DNA of 62,867 nt from Vibrio sp. LaRot3 (GTDB lineage: Bacteria > Pseudomonadota > Gammaproteobacteria > Enterobacterales > Vibrionaceae), in contig NZ_JAPPTI010000016.1 in assembly GCF_027587025.1 (NCBI RefSeq), positions 1-62,867 on the forward strand, written 5' to 3'. Position numbers and translations under genes: made by a program. The notes under the pieces were generated by a model. It was given only the letters and a program-made list of their open reading frames with translations, did no database searches and was not told the DNA's origin. This document shows, piece by piece, positions 1 through 8,885 of the stretch (position 1 is its first letter; every line of letters begins with the position of its first letter).

Positions 1-29
1 CGTTTGAGCTTCGCTCGAAACGGACGGCC

Positions 30-57
30 ATTTTAGCGAGTTAAAGTTTAGTGTCAA
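30..57 (-). promoter_or_regulatory. rRNA operon promoter P2 (reads leftward)
   Basis: On the minus strand a perfect -35 TTGACA (52-57) is followed by 16 bases and TAAAAT (30-35), then GGCCGTCCG. It lies about 130 bases downstream of P1, which is the usual tandem P1/P2 arrangement of gammaproteobacterial rrn operons. No structural RNA is visible before position 1. Confidence 0.75.
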
Positions 58-159
58 CCACTTTTTTCAAACTTTCTTTCAAGCATTTTGCTTGGCTAAT
101 TTGACCTTGCTAACTCAGCTCTCGTTTCTTTCGAAGCGTTGCCGTGTCAGCGAGGGGGC

Positions 160-187
160 ATTATAGAGATCACGTTTTACTTGGCAA
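160..187 (-). promoter_or_regulatory. rRNA operon promoter P1 (reads leftward)
   Basis: Read on the minus strand there is a -35 TTGCCA (182-187), a 16-base spacer and a perfect -10 TATAAT (160-165). A GC-rich discriminator (GCCCCCTCG) of the kind seen at stringently controlled rRNA promoters follows. The stretch just upstream (about 190-225) has runs of A and T like an UP element. hemG is directly followed by an rRNA operon in E. coli as well. The rRNA genes themselves lie outside the window. Confidence 0.8.
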
Positions 188-266
188 CCCCTTTTTGCAA
201 TTTTTCCGCACTTTTTGATTGTTCGGTTAATTGTTAGTCGAAAAGCGCCAAAACAAGCAGTTTTCT

Positions 267-794
267 TTACAATTCTTTAAACTTATTGGCAAATAGAGTC
301 ACTTTTTCCCAGTTAGTATACTCAACTTCTTTACTGGTATCTGTCTCTCCCCCAGTCATGCTCATAATGAATTTAATCATTGTTCTATCAAACCAACTAT
401 AACGTGGGTAATAAAGAGCACCGGCAAATACGCCAATCAATGGAGGCTGCCAAGGAGAAAGTGTTAGAAACTTCTTAATGTAAGCACTGCCTTCTGGGGT
501 ATCTTTCCCTTGGTCTTCTTTTCGCGCGGTAAGGTTAACGCAAAAGAACGCCACCTTAGCGGACTGCAACTGAGCAAGATTCGCATCTATATATTGATAC
601 AACTTCTTGTTCAGTCTGCCATATCGAATAGACGCGCCGACCAACACTCGCTCATATTGCTTGAAGTCGATGACAGGTAATTGATGAAGGTCTACCAAAT
701 CACATTCAAACTCTGGCAACTGTTCGTCTATATAACGAAGGATTTTTTGAGTTTGGCCTTCTCGAGATGAATAAAGAAATAGTGCTTTTTTCAC
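267..794 (-). CDS. hemG: Menaquinone-dependent protoporphyrinogen IX dehydrogenase HemG
   Basis: This 175-residue flavodoxin-like protein oxidises protoporphyrinogen IX to protoporphyrin IX in haem synthesis and passes electrons to the quinone pool at the inner membrane. An FMN phosphate-binding loop (YSSREGQT, residues 8-15) is at the N-terminus. The GASIRYGR segment (53-60) is typical of HemG rather than of free flavodoxins, and length is close to the E. coli enzyme (181). The start is a GTG preceded by GGAAG. The gene begins 9 bases after trkH, so the two are probably co-transcribed, and it sits just upstream of the rRNA promoters as in E. coli. Confidence 0.93.
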   Translation of the reverse strand: MKKALFLYSSREGQTQKILRYIDEQLPEFECDLVDLHQLPVIDFKQYERVLVGASIRYGRLNKKLYQYIDANLAQLQSAKVAFFCVNLTARKEDQGKDTPEGSAYIKKFLTLSPWQPPLIGVFAGALYYPRYSWFDRTMIKFIMSMTGGETDTSKEVEYTNWEKVTLFANKFKEL

Positions 795-803
795 ACGGCT
801 TCC

Positions 804-2261
804 TTAGCTACGCCAAAACGTTGGAGTAAGCAGAATTAATAACGTAAAGATCTCTAAACGACCAAATAGCATCGATACAACCAGTACCCATTTTGCTTTA
901 TCGTTTATTTCACCAAAGTGCAGCGCAACCTCTCCTAAGCCTGGGCCTAGGTTGTTAAGCGTCGCTGCGACCGCTGAGAATGCACTTAGCTCGTCCATTC
1001 CGGTGGCAATCAATGCCAACATACACACAACAAACACTAGTGCGTATGCAGAAAAGAACCCCCACACCGCATCAACAACTCGCTGCGATAGCGCACTACC
1101 ACCGACTTTAATGGTATATACCGCTCTTGGGTGAACCAATCGTTTTAGTTCACGAGCACCTTGTAGGGTTAGTAGCAATATACGAATAACTTTCATGCCA
1201 CCACCTGTTGAACCAGCACAGCCCCCTATAAAAGAAGAGAACAGTAGCAATACAGGTAAGAATAGAGGCCATTCTGCAAACCCTGTTGTCGTGAAACCAG
1301 CAGTCGTCGATATTGATACTGTCTGGAATAACGCCTGATCAAAGGCATCATAAACCGAATCATAAGAATGATGATTTAGCAGCATCAAAAAACAGATTAA
1401 GAATAGCAGCGCCTGAATAAAGAAGAAGGCACGAAATTCTGGGTCTTTCCAGTAATACTTAGGATGCACACCACCAGAAGCAAAGGCGGCAAAGTGAAGT
1501 GAGTAGTTACATGCAGATATCAACAAGAACACTACCGTGATCATATTGATAGCATAACTGTCAAAATACCCCATGCTGGCATCATGAGTTGAGAAGCCAC
1601 CAATCGCAATAGTAGAGAAGCTATGTCCAATCGCATCGAATGGCGTCATACCTGCAAGCCAAAACGCTGCCGCACAAGCAATAGTTAAACTCAAGTAGAT
1701 ATACCAAAGTGCCTTGGCTGTCTCTGCAATTCTTGGCGTCATTTTGCTGTCTTTTACCGGCCCAGGAATCTCAGCACGGTATAGCTGCATACCACCGATA
1801 CCCAGAACCGGAAGAATGGCTACGGCTAAAACGATGATCCCCATACCACCAAACCATTGTAGGAACTGTCGGTAAAACAAAATGGCTTTTGGTAGATGGT
1901 CTAAGCCAACGATAACCGTCGCCCCAGTTGTCGTCAGTGCGGAAAAAGATTCAAAGAAAGCGTCGGTCACCGAGATATTTGGGTTATCCGATAACAGGAA
2001 TGGCAACGCACCTGCACTGCCAATTACCGTCCAGAATAAAACGACGATAAGAAAACCATCACGTGCTTTTAGCTCATGCTTGTGGCGTCGGTTTGGGAAC
2101 CAGCACACTACACCGCAGAATAGCAGCACAAAAAAAGTGGTAACAAAAGGCACACCCGCGCCATCTCGGTAGATAAGCGCTACCAAGGCAGGTGCAAGCA
2201 TAGAAACACTAAATAGGGCGAGCAACAGCCCTACGATGCGAATAATAGATCGAAATTGCAT
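804..2261 (-). CDS. trkH: Trk potassium uptake system channel subunit TrkH
   Basis: This is an inner-membrane K+ channel of the Trk/Ktr/HKT superfamily that works with the cytoplasmic NAD-binding subunit TrkA, which is not in this window. The 485 residues contain many hydrophobic segments and four selectivity-filter loops: LTTTGAT (109-115), TIAIGGFS (217-224), STTAGFT (318-324) and the divergent TLNNLGPG (434-441). The glycines expected in the four-fold filter are all present. Length matches E. coli TrkH (483). It lies between yigZ and hemG, the usual Vibrio and enterobacterial order. Confidence 0.95.
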   Translation of the reverse strand: MQFRSIIRIVGLLLALFSVSMLAPALVALIYRDGAGVPFVTTFFVLLFCGVVCWFPNRRHKHELKARDGFLIVVLFWTVIGSAGALPFLLSDNPNISVTDAFFESFSALTTTGATVIVGLDHLPKAILFYRQFLQWFGGMGIIVLAVAILPVLGIGGMQLYRAEIPGPVKDSKMTPRIAETAKALWYIYLSLTIACAAAFWLAGMTPFDAIGHSFSTIAIGGFSTHDASMGYFDSYAINMITVVFLLISACNYSLHFAAFASGGVHPKYYWKDPEFRAFFFIQALLFLICFLMLLNHHSYDSVYDAFDQALFQTVSISTTAGFTTTGFAEWPLFLPVLLLFSSFIGGCAGSTGGGMKVIRILLLTLQGARELKRLVHPRAVYTIKVGGSALSQRVVDAVWGFFSAYALVFVVCMLALIATGMDELSAFSAVAATLNNLGPGLGEVALHFGEINDKAKWVLVVSMLFGRLEIFTLLILLTPTFWRS

Positions 2262-2299
2262 TAGCTAATGATGTACGAAGCTCGGCTTCTGACTTCCTT

Positions 2300-2923
2300 T
2301 TAAATCCCTTCCAGTGAAGTCAAGATAGCTTTCGCGCCACTCTTATTCACTATAGTTTGGCGAAACGCCTCTAATTGTCGAAGCTCAACTTCTAATATCA
2401 GTTCGACGTCATCACTATATATTGCCTCAATTTCTTCTACACCGAATTGACTGTAAAGAGATTGTGCGACAGGCATAAAACCATAGTCTAACTGGAGCTT
2501 TACTTTAGTGGTGATTTTTTTCTCTATAGTTTGAAGCTGCTTAAGCGCCTGCTGAACTCCACCGCCATAGGCTTTTACTAAACCACCGGTGCCAAGCTTA
2601 ATTCCACCAGAGTAACGAGTAACCACCGCAGTGAGCTCCCCGACTCCTGAACCTGATAACTGAGCCAAGATAGGCTTACCTGCCGTTCCCGACGGCTCAC
2701 CATCATCACTAAAGCCCCATTGCATTGAATCTTCTGGTCGTCCTGCTACAAATCCCCAGCAATTATGGCGTGCATCAGCGTGCTTCTGTTTTACATGTTC
2801 AATAAACAGCTTTGCTTGTTCGATAGATGGCGTATGTGCGAGATGAGTAATAAAGATGCTTTTCTTTATCTCTTCTTCAAATGTGACCGAATCAGCAGGG
2901 ATTAAATAGGGCTTGTCATTCAT
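2300..2923 (-). CDS. yigZ: YigZ/IMPACT family protein
   Basis: This 207-residue protein belongs to the widespread YigZ family, related to the eukaryotic IMPACT regulator and with a fold resembling ribosomal protein S5/EF-G domains. The family hallmarks are an N-terminal segment with the HNCWGFV and DDGEPSGTAGKPI motifs (about residues 53-88) and VVTRYSGGIKLGTGGLV just after. The precise function is not established. It is the first gene of the leftward yigZ-trkH-hemG run, 38 bases upstream of trkH. Confidence 0.85.
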   Translation of the reverse strand: MNDKPYLIPADSVTFEEEIKKSIFITHLAHTPSIEQAKLFIEHVKQKHADARHNCWGFVAGRPEDSMQWGFSDDGEPSGTAGKPILAQLSGSGVGELTAVVTRYSGGIKLGTGGLVKAYGGGVQQALKQLQTIEKKITTKVKLQLDYGFMPVAQSLYSQFGVEEIEAIYSDDVELILEVELRQLEAFRQTIVNKSGAKAILTSLEGI

Positions 2924-3064
2924 GGTTTAGCTTGGTTTCTCCGAGAACCAGCTAAGTTTATCACGAGCGAAACCTAAAAAGCGCGAGTTATATACAAATC
3001 ACAATGTTAAACACTTGTTTAAAAATTGTATTGAAAATAAACAAACTGAGGTCCACACTAAGAT

Positions 3065-3081
3065 AACTGGTCCTACCAGAA
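3065..3081 (+). promoter_or_regulatory. FadR operator upstream of fadBA
   Basis: AACTGGTCCTACCAGAA is an imperfect palindrome that closely follows the FadR consensus (AACTGGTCNGACCAGTT, quoted from memory). It lies 60 bases upstream of fadB in the 218-base yigZ/fadB intergenic region. In gammaproteobacteria FadR represses fadBA unless long-chain acyl-CoA is present, so this site predicts fatty-acid induction. Confidence 0.8.
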
Positions 3082-3141
3082 CAATAACAACGACAATTAA
3101 TCGCTACCAATAACGTAAATGGTATGTCACGGAGATAGACA

Positions 3142-5313
3142 ATGATTTACCAAGCCAACAGCTTATATATAAAGGAAGTCAAAGATGGCATTGCCGAACT
3201 CTGTTTCAGTTCTCCTCAATCTGTAAACAAGCTCGACCTTGCAACGCTTAAGTCTCTAGATGAATCTTTGGATGTATTAAATCAATCATCGAATATCAGA
3301 GGATTACTGCTCACTTCAGATAAAGATTCGTTTATTGTCGGAGCCGACATTACAGAATTTCTCGGTTTGTTTGCCAAGCCGGAGGAAGAACTCGATCAAT
3401 GGCTTCAATTCGCTAACCAGATTTTCAGCAAACTGGAAGATTTGCCATTCCCTACAGTATCAGCACTAAAAGGCCACACATTGGGTGGCGGATGTGAGTG
3501 TGTACTTGCTACCGACATTCGCATTGGTGATAAAACCACCAGCATTGGATTACCAGAAACCAAGCTAGGCATTATGCCTGGATTTGGCGGTTGTGTACGC
3601 CTACCGCGTGTGATTGGTGCAGACAGCGCAATGGAAATCATCACGCAAGGTAAAGCGTTCAGAGCAGACGAAGCATTAAAAGTCGGTTTGCTTGATGCCG
3701 TGGTTGAAAATAACGCTTTATATCAATCAGCGCTGACCACTCTTGAACAAGCGATTGAAGAAAAAGTTGATTGGCACAGCCGACGTCAGCAAAAAACATC
3801 TGCCCTGACGCTGAGCAAAATGGAAGCAACCATGAGCTTTACCATGGCCAAAGGCTTAGTGGCACAAAAAGCAGGCCCACACTACCCTGCACCAATGACA
3901 GCGGTAGTCGCTATTGAAAAAGCGGCGTGTTCAGCACGACAAGAAGCATTAGATATTGAAAGAAAGCTATTTATTAAGCTGGCCAAGTCGGATGAGGCGC
4001 AAGCTCTCGTTGGATTATTTCTCAATGACCAATACATAAAAGGACTGGCTAAGCAGGCAGCTAAATCGGCCAACAAGGCAACTGAACGCGCAGCAGTGCT
4101 TGGTGCTGGAATTATGGGTGGCGGCATTGCTTATCAATCGGCACTAAAAGGTGTACCTGTATTGATGAAGGACATCTCTCAAGCATCGCTAGACTTGGGC
4201 ATGAGCGAAGCATCAAAACTACTCAATAAGCGCCTACAACGAGGCCGAATTGATGGCTTTAAAATGGCCGGTATTCTCGCATCTATTACACCAAGTCTGC
4301 ATTATGCAGGCATCGACGATTCTGATGTGATTGTTGAAGCTGTCGTAGAAAACCCTAAAGTAAAAGCAGCAGTTCTAAGTGAAGTGGAACAACACGTCAG
4401 CGAAGATACGGTCTTAACATCAAACACTTCAACCATTCCGATTAACTTACTCGCCAAATCACTCACTCGCCCAGAAAACTTCTGCGGTATGCACTTTTTC
4501 AACCCAGTGCATCGTATGCCTTTGGTCGAAATCATCCGTGGAGAACATACCTCAGATGAAACTATCAATCGTGTGGTTGCTTACGCAGCTAAAATGGGCA
4601 AATCGCCGATCGTAGTCAATGATTGCCCAGGATTTTTCGTCAACCGTGTGTTATTCCCATATTTCGGCGGATTCAGCAAGCTTCTAACTGACGGAGCGGA
4701 TTTCACTCAAGTAGATAAAGTGATGGAACGTCAGTTTGGTTGGCCAATGGGCCCGGCTTATCTTTTAGATGTGGTAGGGATTGATACGGCTCATCACGCA
4801 CAAGATGTGATGGCTCAAGGTTTTCCTGATCGCATGGCCAAACAAGAGAAAGACGCCATTGACGTGCTTTATCAAGCCGAACGCTTTGGTCAGAAAAACG
4901 GCTTAGGCTTTTACCAATACACACTCGACAAAAAGGGCAAACCCAAAAAAGCGCTTTCTAAAGATGTGTTCACTCTATTACAAAACGTTAGCAGAGAGGC
5001 ACAGCCATTTAGCGATCAAGAAATTATCGAACGCATGATGATTCCAATGATTAACGAAGTGGTTCTCTGCTTAGAGCAAGGCATTATTGCGTCCCCACAA
5101 GAAGCCGACATGGCATTAGTCTATGGCTTAGGCTTCCCTCCATTTAGAGGCGGTGTGTTCCGCTATCTTGATCATATCGGCATTAGCAACTTTGTTACGA
5201 TGGCGAGTAAGTACCAATCACTTGGCGCTTTATATCAAGTACCACAATTGCTAACTGACATGGCCGAGAAGAATGAAAGCTTCTACGGTGCACAAGCTCA
5301 AAGTTCTATTTAG
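3142..5313 (+). CDS. fadB: Fatty acid oxidation complex alpha subunit FadB
   Basis: This multifunctional alpha subunit of the aerobic beta-oxidation complex has enoyl-CoA hydratase, isomerase and 3-hydroxyacyl-CoA dehydrogenase activities. The 723 residues begin with a crotonase domain containing both catalytic glutamates (E119 in LGGGCE, E139 in GLPET). An NAD-binding VLGAGIMGGGIA motif follows near residue 320, then the dehydrogenase domain with the HFFNPVHRMPLVE motif. Length matches E. coli FadB (729). GGAG precedes the ATG. fadA follows after 12 bases in the same operon, and a FadR-type operator lies upstream. Confidence 0.97.
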   Translation: MIYQANSLYIKEVKDGIAELCFSSPQSVNKLDLATLKSLDESLDVLNQSSNIRGLLLTSDKDSFIVGADITEFLGLFAKPEEELDQWLQFANQIFSKLEDLPFPTVSALKGHTLGGGCECVLATDIRIGDKTTSIGLPETKLGIMPGFGGCVRLPRVIGADSAMEIITQGKAFRADEALKVGLLDAVVENNALYQSALTTLEQAIEEKVDWHSRRQQKTSALTLSKMEATMSFTMAKGLVAQKAGPHYPAPMTAVVAIEKAACSARQEALDIERKLFIKLAKSDEAQALVGLFLNDQYIKGLAKQAAKSANKATERAAVLGAGIMGGGIAYQSALKGVPVLMKDISQASLDLGMSEASKLLNKRLQRGRIDGFKMAGILASITPSLHYAGIDDSDVIVEAVVENPKVKAAVLSEVEQHVSEDTVLTSNTSTIPINLLAKSLTRPENFCGMHFFNPVHRMPLVEIIRGEHTSDETINRVVAYAAKMGKSPIVVNDCPGFFVNRVLFPYFGGFSKLLTDGADFTQVDKVMERQFGWPMGPAYLLDVVGIDTAHHAQDVMAQGFPDRMAKQEKDAIDVLYQAERFGQKNGLGFYQYTLDKKGKPKKALSKDVFTLLQNVSREAQPFSDQEIIERMMIPMINEVVLCLEQGIIASPQEADMALVYGLGFPPFRGGVFRYLDHIGISNFVTMASKYQSLGALYQVPQLLTDMAEKNESFYGAQAQSSI

Positions 5314-5325
5314 GAGGAGGACAAA

Positions 5326-6501
5326 ATGACTATCAATACAAGAAGTGTAGTAATTGTGGACTGTCTGAGAACTCCTATGGGACGCTCCAAAGGTGGCGCT
5401 TTTCGTCATACTCGTGCAGAAGATCTCTCTGCACATTTAATGAAAGGAATATTGGCACGCAACCCACAGGTGAATCCGCATGAGATTGAGGATATTTACT
5501 GGGGCTGTGTACAACAAACCTTAGAACAAGGCTTTAATGTGGCACGTAATGCCGCGTTACTTGCTGGGTTACCCATTGAGATAGGTGCTGTTACGGTTAA
5601 CCGATTATGTGGCTCGTCGATGCAAGCTTTACATGATGGTACGCGAGCTATTATGACAGGCGATGCTGAAATCTGCTTAATTGGTGGTGTGGAACATATG
5701 GGTCATGTACCGATGAATCATGGGGTCGATTTTCATCCGGGGATGTCTAAAACCGTCGCAAAAGCGGCGGGCATGATGGGCTTAACCGCGGAAATGTTAG
5801 GCAAGCTGCATGGTATTAGCCGTGAACAACAAGATGAGTTTGCTGCACGCTCACACGCAAGAGCACACCAAGCAACACTTGAAGGCCGATTCAGCAATGA
5901 AATCCTCCCAACAGAAGGCCATGCCGATGATGGGACATTGACCTTACTCGAATATGACGAAGTGATTCGTCCAGAAACCACAGTAGAAGGTTTAGCTCAG
6001 CTGCGCCCTGTATTCGACCCTGCTAATGGTACCGTTACGGCAGGTTCTTCTTCTGCCTTATCTGATGGCGCTTCAGCTATGCTGATCATGAGTGAAGAGA
6101 AAGCGAAACAACTTGGTTTAACTATTCGAGCCAAGGTGAAAGCGATGGCGATCGCTGGCTGTGATCCATCCATCATGGGGTATGGGCCCGTGCCAGCAAC
6201 TCAAAAGGCGCTTAAACGTGCCGGGCTATCAATCGAAGATATGGATGTGGTTGAATTAAATGAGGCATTTGCCGCGCAATCACTGCCTGTCGCCAAGGAT
6301 TTAGGGCTACTCGATGTGATGGACGATAAAGTAAACCTAAATGGCGGTGCGATTGCTCTAGGCCATCCATTGGGTTGTTCAGGTGCACGCATCTCGACCA
6401 CACTCATCAATTTGATGGAAGCGAAAGATGCCAAGTATGGCTTAGCGACCATGTGTATTGGTTTGGGCCAAGGTATTGCGACCATTTTCGAGCGACCATA
6501 A
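5326..6501 (+). CDS. fadA: Acetyl-CoA acyltransferase (3-ketoacyl-CoA thiolase) FadA
   Basis: This thiolase beta subunit of the fatty acid oxidation complex cleaves 3-ketoacyl-CoA with CoA in the last step of each cycle. The 391 residues show the acyl-accepting cysteine (C95 in NRLCGSS), the GHPLGCSG histidine motif and the second active-site cysteine (C377 in MCIGLGQG). A strong AGGAGG lies just before the ATG. It is coupled to fadB by a 12-base gap and ends at a strong terminator. Confidence 0.97.
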   Translation: MTINTRSVVIVDCLRTPMGRSKGGAFRHTRAEDLSAHLMKGILARNPQVNPHEIEDIYWGCVQQTLEQGFNVARNAALLAGLPIEIGAVTVNRLCGSSMQALHDGTRAIMTGDAEICLIGGVEHMGHVPMNHGVDFHPGMSKTVAKAAGMMGLTAEMLGKLHGISREQQDEFAARSHARAHQATLEGRFSNEILPTEGHADDGTLTLLEYDEVIRPETTVEGLAQLRPVFDPANGTVTAGSSSALSDGASAMLIMSEEKAKQLGLTIRAKVKAMAIAGCDPSIMGYGPVPATQKALKRAGLSIEDMDVVELNEAFAAQSLPVAKDLGLLDVMDDKVNLNGGAIALGHPLGCSGARISTTLINLMEAKDAKYGLATMCIGLGQGIATIFERP

Positions 6502-6514
6502 ACCGAGAACGAAG

Positions 6515-6546
6515 AAAGATCGCCAACATGTTTGGCGATCTTTTTA
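6515..6546 (+). terminator. Terminator of fadBA, probably bidirectional with punR
   Basis: AAAGATCGCCAA, a short loop and TTGGCGATCTTT form a near-perfect stem followed by a T run. It lies between the convergent fadA and punR genes. Confidence 0.85.
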
Positions 6547-6556
6547 TTTGCTCATT

Positions 6557-7465
6557 TTAGGATCTTAACCAGTCGTTATATAACTGTTCACTTGAACCTA
6601 AGTAATCGACCATCCATTCGATCATTTTATGGTTTTCATCTTTACGCCAAACCAAGCAGCAATGACTGAGCGGCTTTTCTTCTGGCAAAATCTTCTCCAC
6701 CAGCACGCCTTCTTCAATCAATGGCGCCGCGATATGGCGTGGCATATAACCGACCCCAACACCGTTTTTTACGCATTCAATGGCGCTATACCAATTAGGT
6801 AATAATAGCCGGCGCTGTTTTGGGAAATGCACAGTGTGTCGTTTGGGTAACACGCTTGACGTATCATCTAAACAAATCGCTGGGAACTGGCTAACAAACT
6901 CTTCCGTTAGCGTCTGTTCTCGCACGCAAGGATGGCATGAAGACATGACAAAAGCCCAATCTAGAATGCCCATTTCCTTGACTTCAAAATCACCGCCAAC
7001 CGGAATAGCAGCCGTTGCTCCAATCACAATATCCGCTCGACCTTGCGCAATGGCCTCCCATGAGCCATTGAATACTTCCATGTTGATTTGCAGCTCGGCG
7101 TGTTCAAAGGTTTGATAAAAGGCTTCGATCATCGGTTTCATCTGATCAAGGCGAACCACATTATCCAAGGTTAAACGTAACGTTTTTTGCCAACCATGCG
7201 CTGCACGCCGAGTCTGACTTTTGACTTCTTCCATTTGACGCAGCATCGCTCTAGCCTCAGCCAAGAACACTTCACCAGCAGGTGTGAGCTCTACTTTTCT
7301 TGGTAGACGCTTAAACAAAACAACATCTAAATCTTGTTCCATTTGACGAACGCTATAGCTGATCGCTGACGGAACTTTATGTAATGTCTCTGCGGCAGCG
7401 GTGAAACTACCCAGCCGAGCAACAGTGTCAATCATCTTCAAAGATGTGCGGGAAAATACGCTCAT
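6557..7465 (-). CDS. punR: LysR-type activator PunR
   Basis: This 302-residue LysR-family regulator has an N-terminal winged HTH (about residues 5-62, including GSFTAAAETLHKVPSAISY) and a periplasmic-binding-like effector domain. It is transcribed divergently from a DHA1-family transporter closely resembling the E. coli purine nucleoside exporter/importer PunC (YdhC). In E. coli PunR (YdhB) activates punC. The paired arrangement supports that assignment, while the ligand is inferred. Confidence 0.78.
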   Translation of the reverse strand: MSVFSRTSLKMIDTVARLGSFTAAAETLHKVPSAISYSVRQMEQDLDVVLFKRLPRKVELTPAGEVFLAEARAMLRQMEEVKSQTRRAAHGWQKTLRLTLDNVVRLDQMKPMIEAFYQTFEHAELQINMEVFNGSWEAIAQGRADIVIGATAAIPVGGDFEVKEMGILDWAFVMSSCHPCVREQTLTEEFVSQFPAICLDDTSSVLPKRHTVHFPKQRRLLLPNWYSAIECVKNGVGVGYMPRHIAAPLIEEGVLVEKILPEEKPLSHCCLVWRKDENHKMIEWMVDYLGSSEQLYNDWLRS

Positions 7466-7621
7466 AGCAACCTGTTAAAAATTAACCTTTCAAAAAATTT
7501 GATTGATAACTACAAATATTAACGTTTCATTTTATAGAAAGCCAAAAATAGAATGAAAAGGCAAACAAAAGGGCTGGCGCCAGTAGATAACAATGTGTGA
7601 ATTTTTTTGAACGGAAATACG

Positions 7622-8827
7622 ATGAAAGTATCCAAACTACAGCTGTTTTATCTATCAGCACTTTCTATGCTTGGCTTCATTGCCACTGACATGTACTTAC
7701 CAGCATTTAAAATGATGGAAGTCGACTTTGCTACCGGGCCAGAACAAATTGCGCTTTCACTAACGGTCTTTTTGGTGGGTATGGCAAGTGGTCAGCTACT
7801 ATGGGGCTTAGCCTCAGACAAATTTGGCCATCGCAACACGCTTGCTGTTGGCTTAGTGTTATTTACCCTGTCTTCACTTGGCCTCGCATTTAGCGACCAA
7901 GTATGGCAATTACTTACACTACGCTTTATTCAAGCTATTGGTGTATGTGCACCAGCGGTAATTTGGCAGGCGATGGTCATCAAACGCTACTCAAGCTCTA
8001 GCCAACAGATTTTTGCGACTATCATGCCTTTAGTTGCGCTATCACCGGCTTTAGCACCACAGCTAGGGGTGTTGTTGGCACAAAATCTTGGTTGGCATAG
8101 CATCTTCTTTGCTTTAACCGTCATGGGTATCTTGCTGGTTATGGCTACGATGGGTCAACAAACCGATGCAGTTGAAGAGAAGCAAACTTCAATTAGCAGT
8201 GATATTCGCGCGCTCATTAGCTCAAAAACCTATTTAGGTAACGTGATGATGTTTGCGACTGCATCTGCGGCATTCTTTGCTTACCTAACGGGTATGCCAG
8301 AAATTATGGCTCAGCTAGGCTATGACAGTAACGATATTGGCCTAAGCTTCATTCCACAAACGATCGCCTTTATGGCTGGTGGTTGGTTAGGCAAAGTAGG
8401 TGTAGCAAAATACGGCGATGAAAAAGTATTGCGTCAACTGATTGGTCTATTCAGTGTTGCTTCACTACTCATCTTTGTAGCGTCACAGTGGCAGCTCACT
8501 TCGATTTGGCCAATTCTAGCGCCATTTTGCTTAATTGCTGTGGCTAATGGTGCGCTATACCCGATTGTAGTAAACCGCGCGCTAGCGAGTGCTAAACAAA
8601 GCCCTGCAACGGCAGCAGGTTTACAAAACAGCTTACAAATCAGTGTGAGTAGCTTATCGAGTGCACTGGTAGCCATGCTGGCAAGCCAAGCTCAAATGGC
8701 AACAGGTATTGCGATCATCATCTGTATGGGTGGTTTATGGATTGGTTATGTGGTTTCAAACCGCGAACTGTCACAGCACTTCACTGCACCAGATAACGCT
8801 CGCGTTGTGAGTGAAGATGAAGCTTAA
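7622..8827 (+). CDS. punC: MFS purine nucleoside transporter PunC
   Basis: This is a drug:H+ antiporter-1 type major facilitator with about 12 hydrophobic segments. The N-terminal signature FIATDMYLPAF and the loop WGLASDKFGHRN are characteristic of the Bcr/CflA/PunC group. The ATG at 7622 (protein MKVSK...) is preferred over an in-frame TTG at 7607 because ACGGAA lies about 8 bases upstream of it. It gives 401 residues. The divergent punR neighbour supports the purine-nucleoside assignment. Other Bcr/CflA substrates cannot be excluded. Confidence 0.8.
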   Translation: MKVSKLQLFYLSALSMLGFIATDMYLPAFKMMEVDFATGPEQIALSLTVFLVGMASGQLLWGLASDKFGHRNTLAVGLVLFTLSSLGLAFSDQVWQLLTLRFIQAIGVCAPAVIWQAMVIKRYSSSSQQIFATIMPLVALSPALAPQLGVLLAQNLGWHSIFFALTVMGILLVMATMGQQTDAVEEKQTSISSDIRALISSKTYLGNVMMFATASAAFFAYLTGMPEIMAQLGYDSNDIGLSFIPQTIAFMAGGWLGKVGVAKYGDEKVLRQLIGLFSVASLLIFVASQWQLTSIWPILAPFCLIAVANGALYPIVVNRALASAKQSPATAAGLQNSLQISVSSLSSALVAMLASQAQMATGIAIIICMGGLWIGYVVSNRELSQHFTAPDNARVVSEDEA

Positions 8828-8854
8828 TCAGCCTCAAACCTAATCCCCACAAAC

Positions 8855-8883
8855 AAAAAGAGCCACATATTGCGGCTCTTTTT
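8855..8883. terminator. Bidirectional terminator between punC and the membrane-protein gene
   Basis: AAAAAGAGCC and GGCTCTTTTT form a perfect 10-base stem around a 9-base loop. It lies between two convergent genes and offers a U tract on both strands. Confidence 0.85.
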
Positions 8884-8885
8884 GG

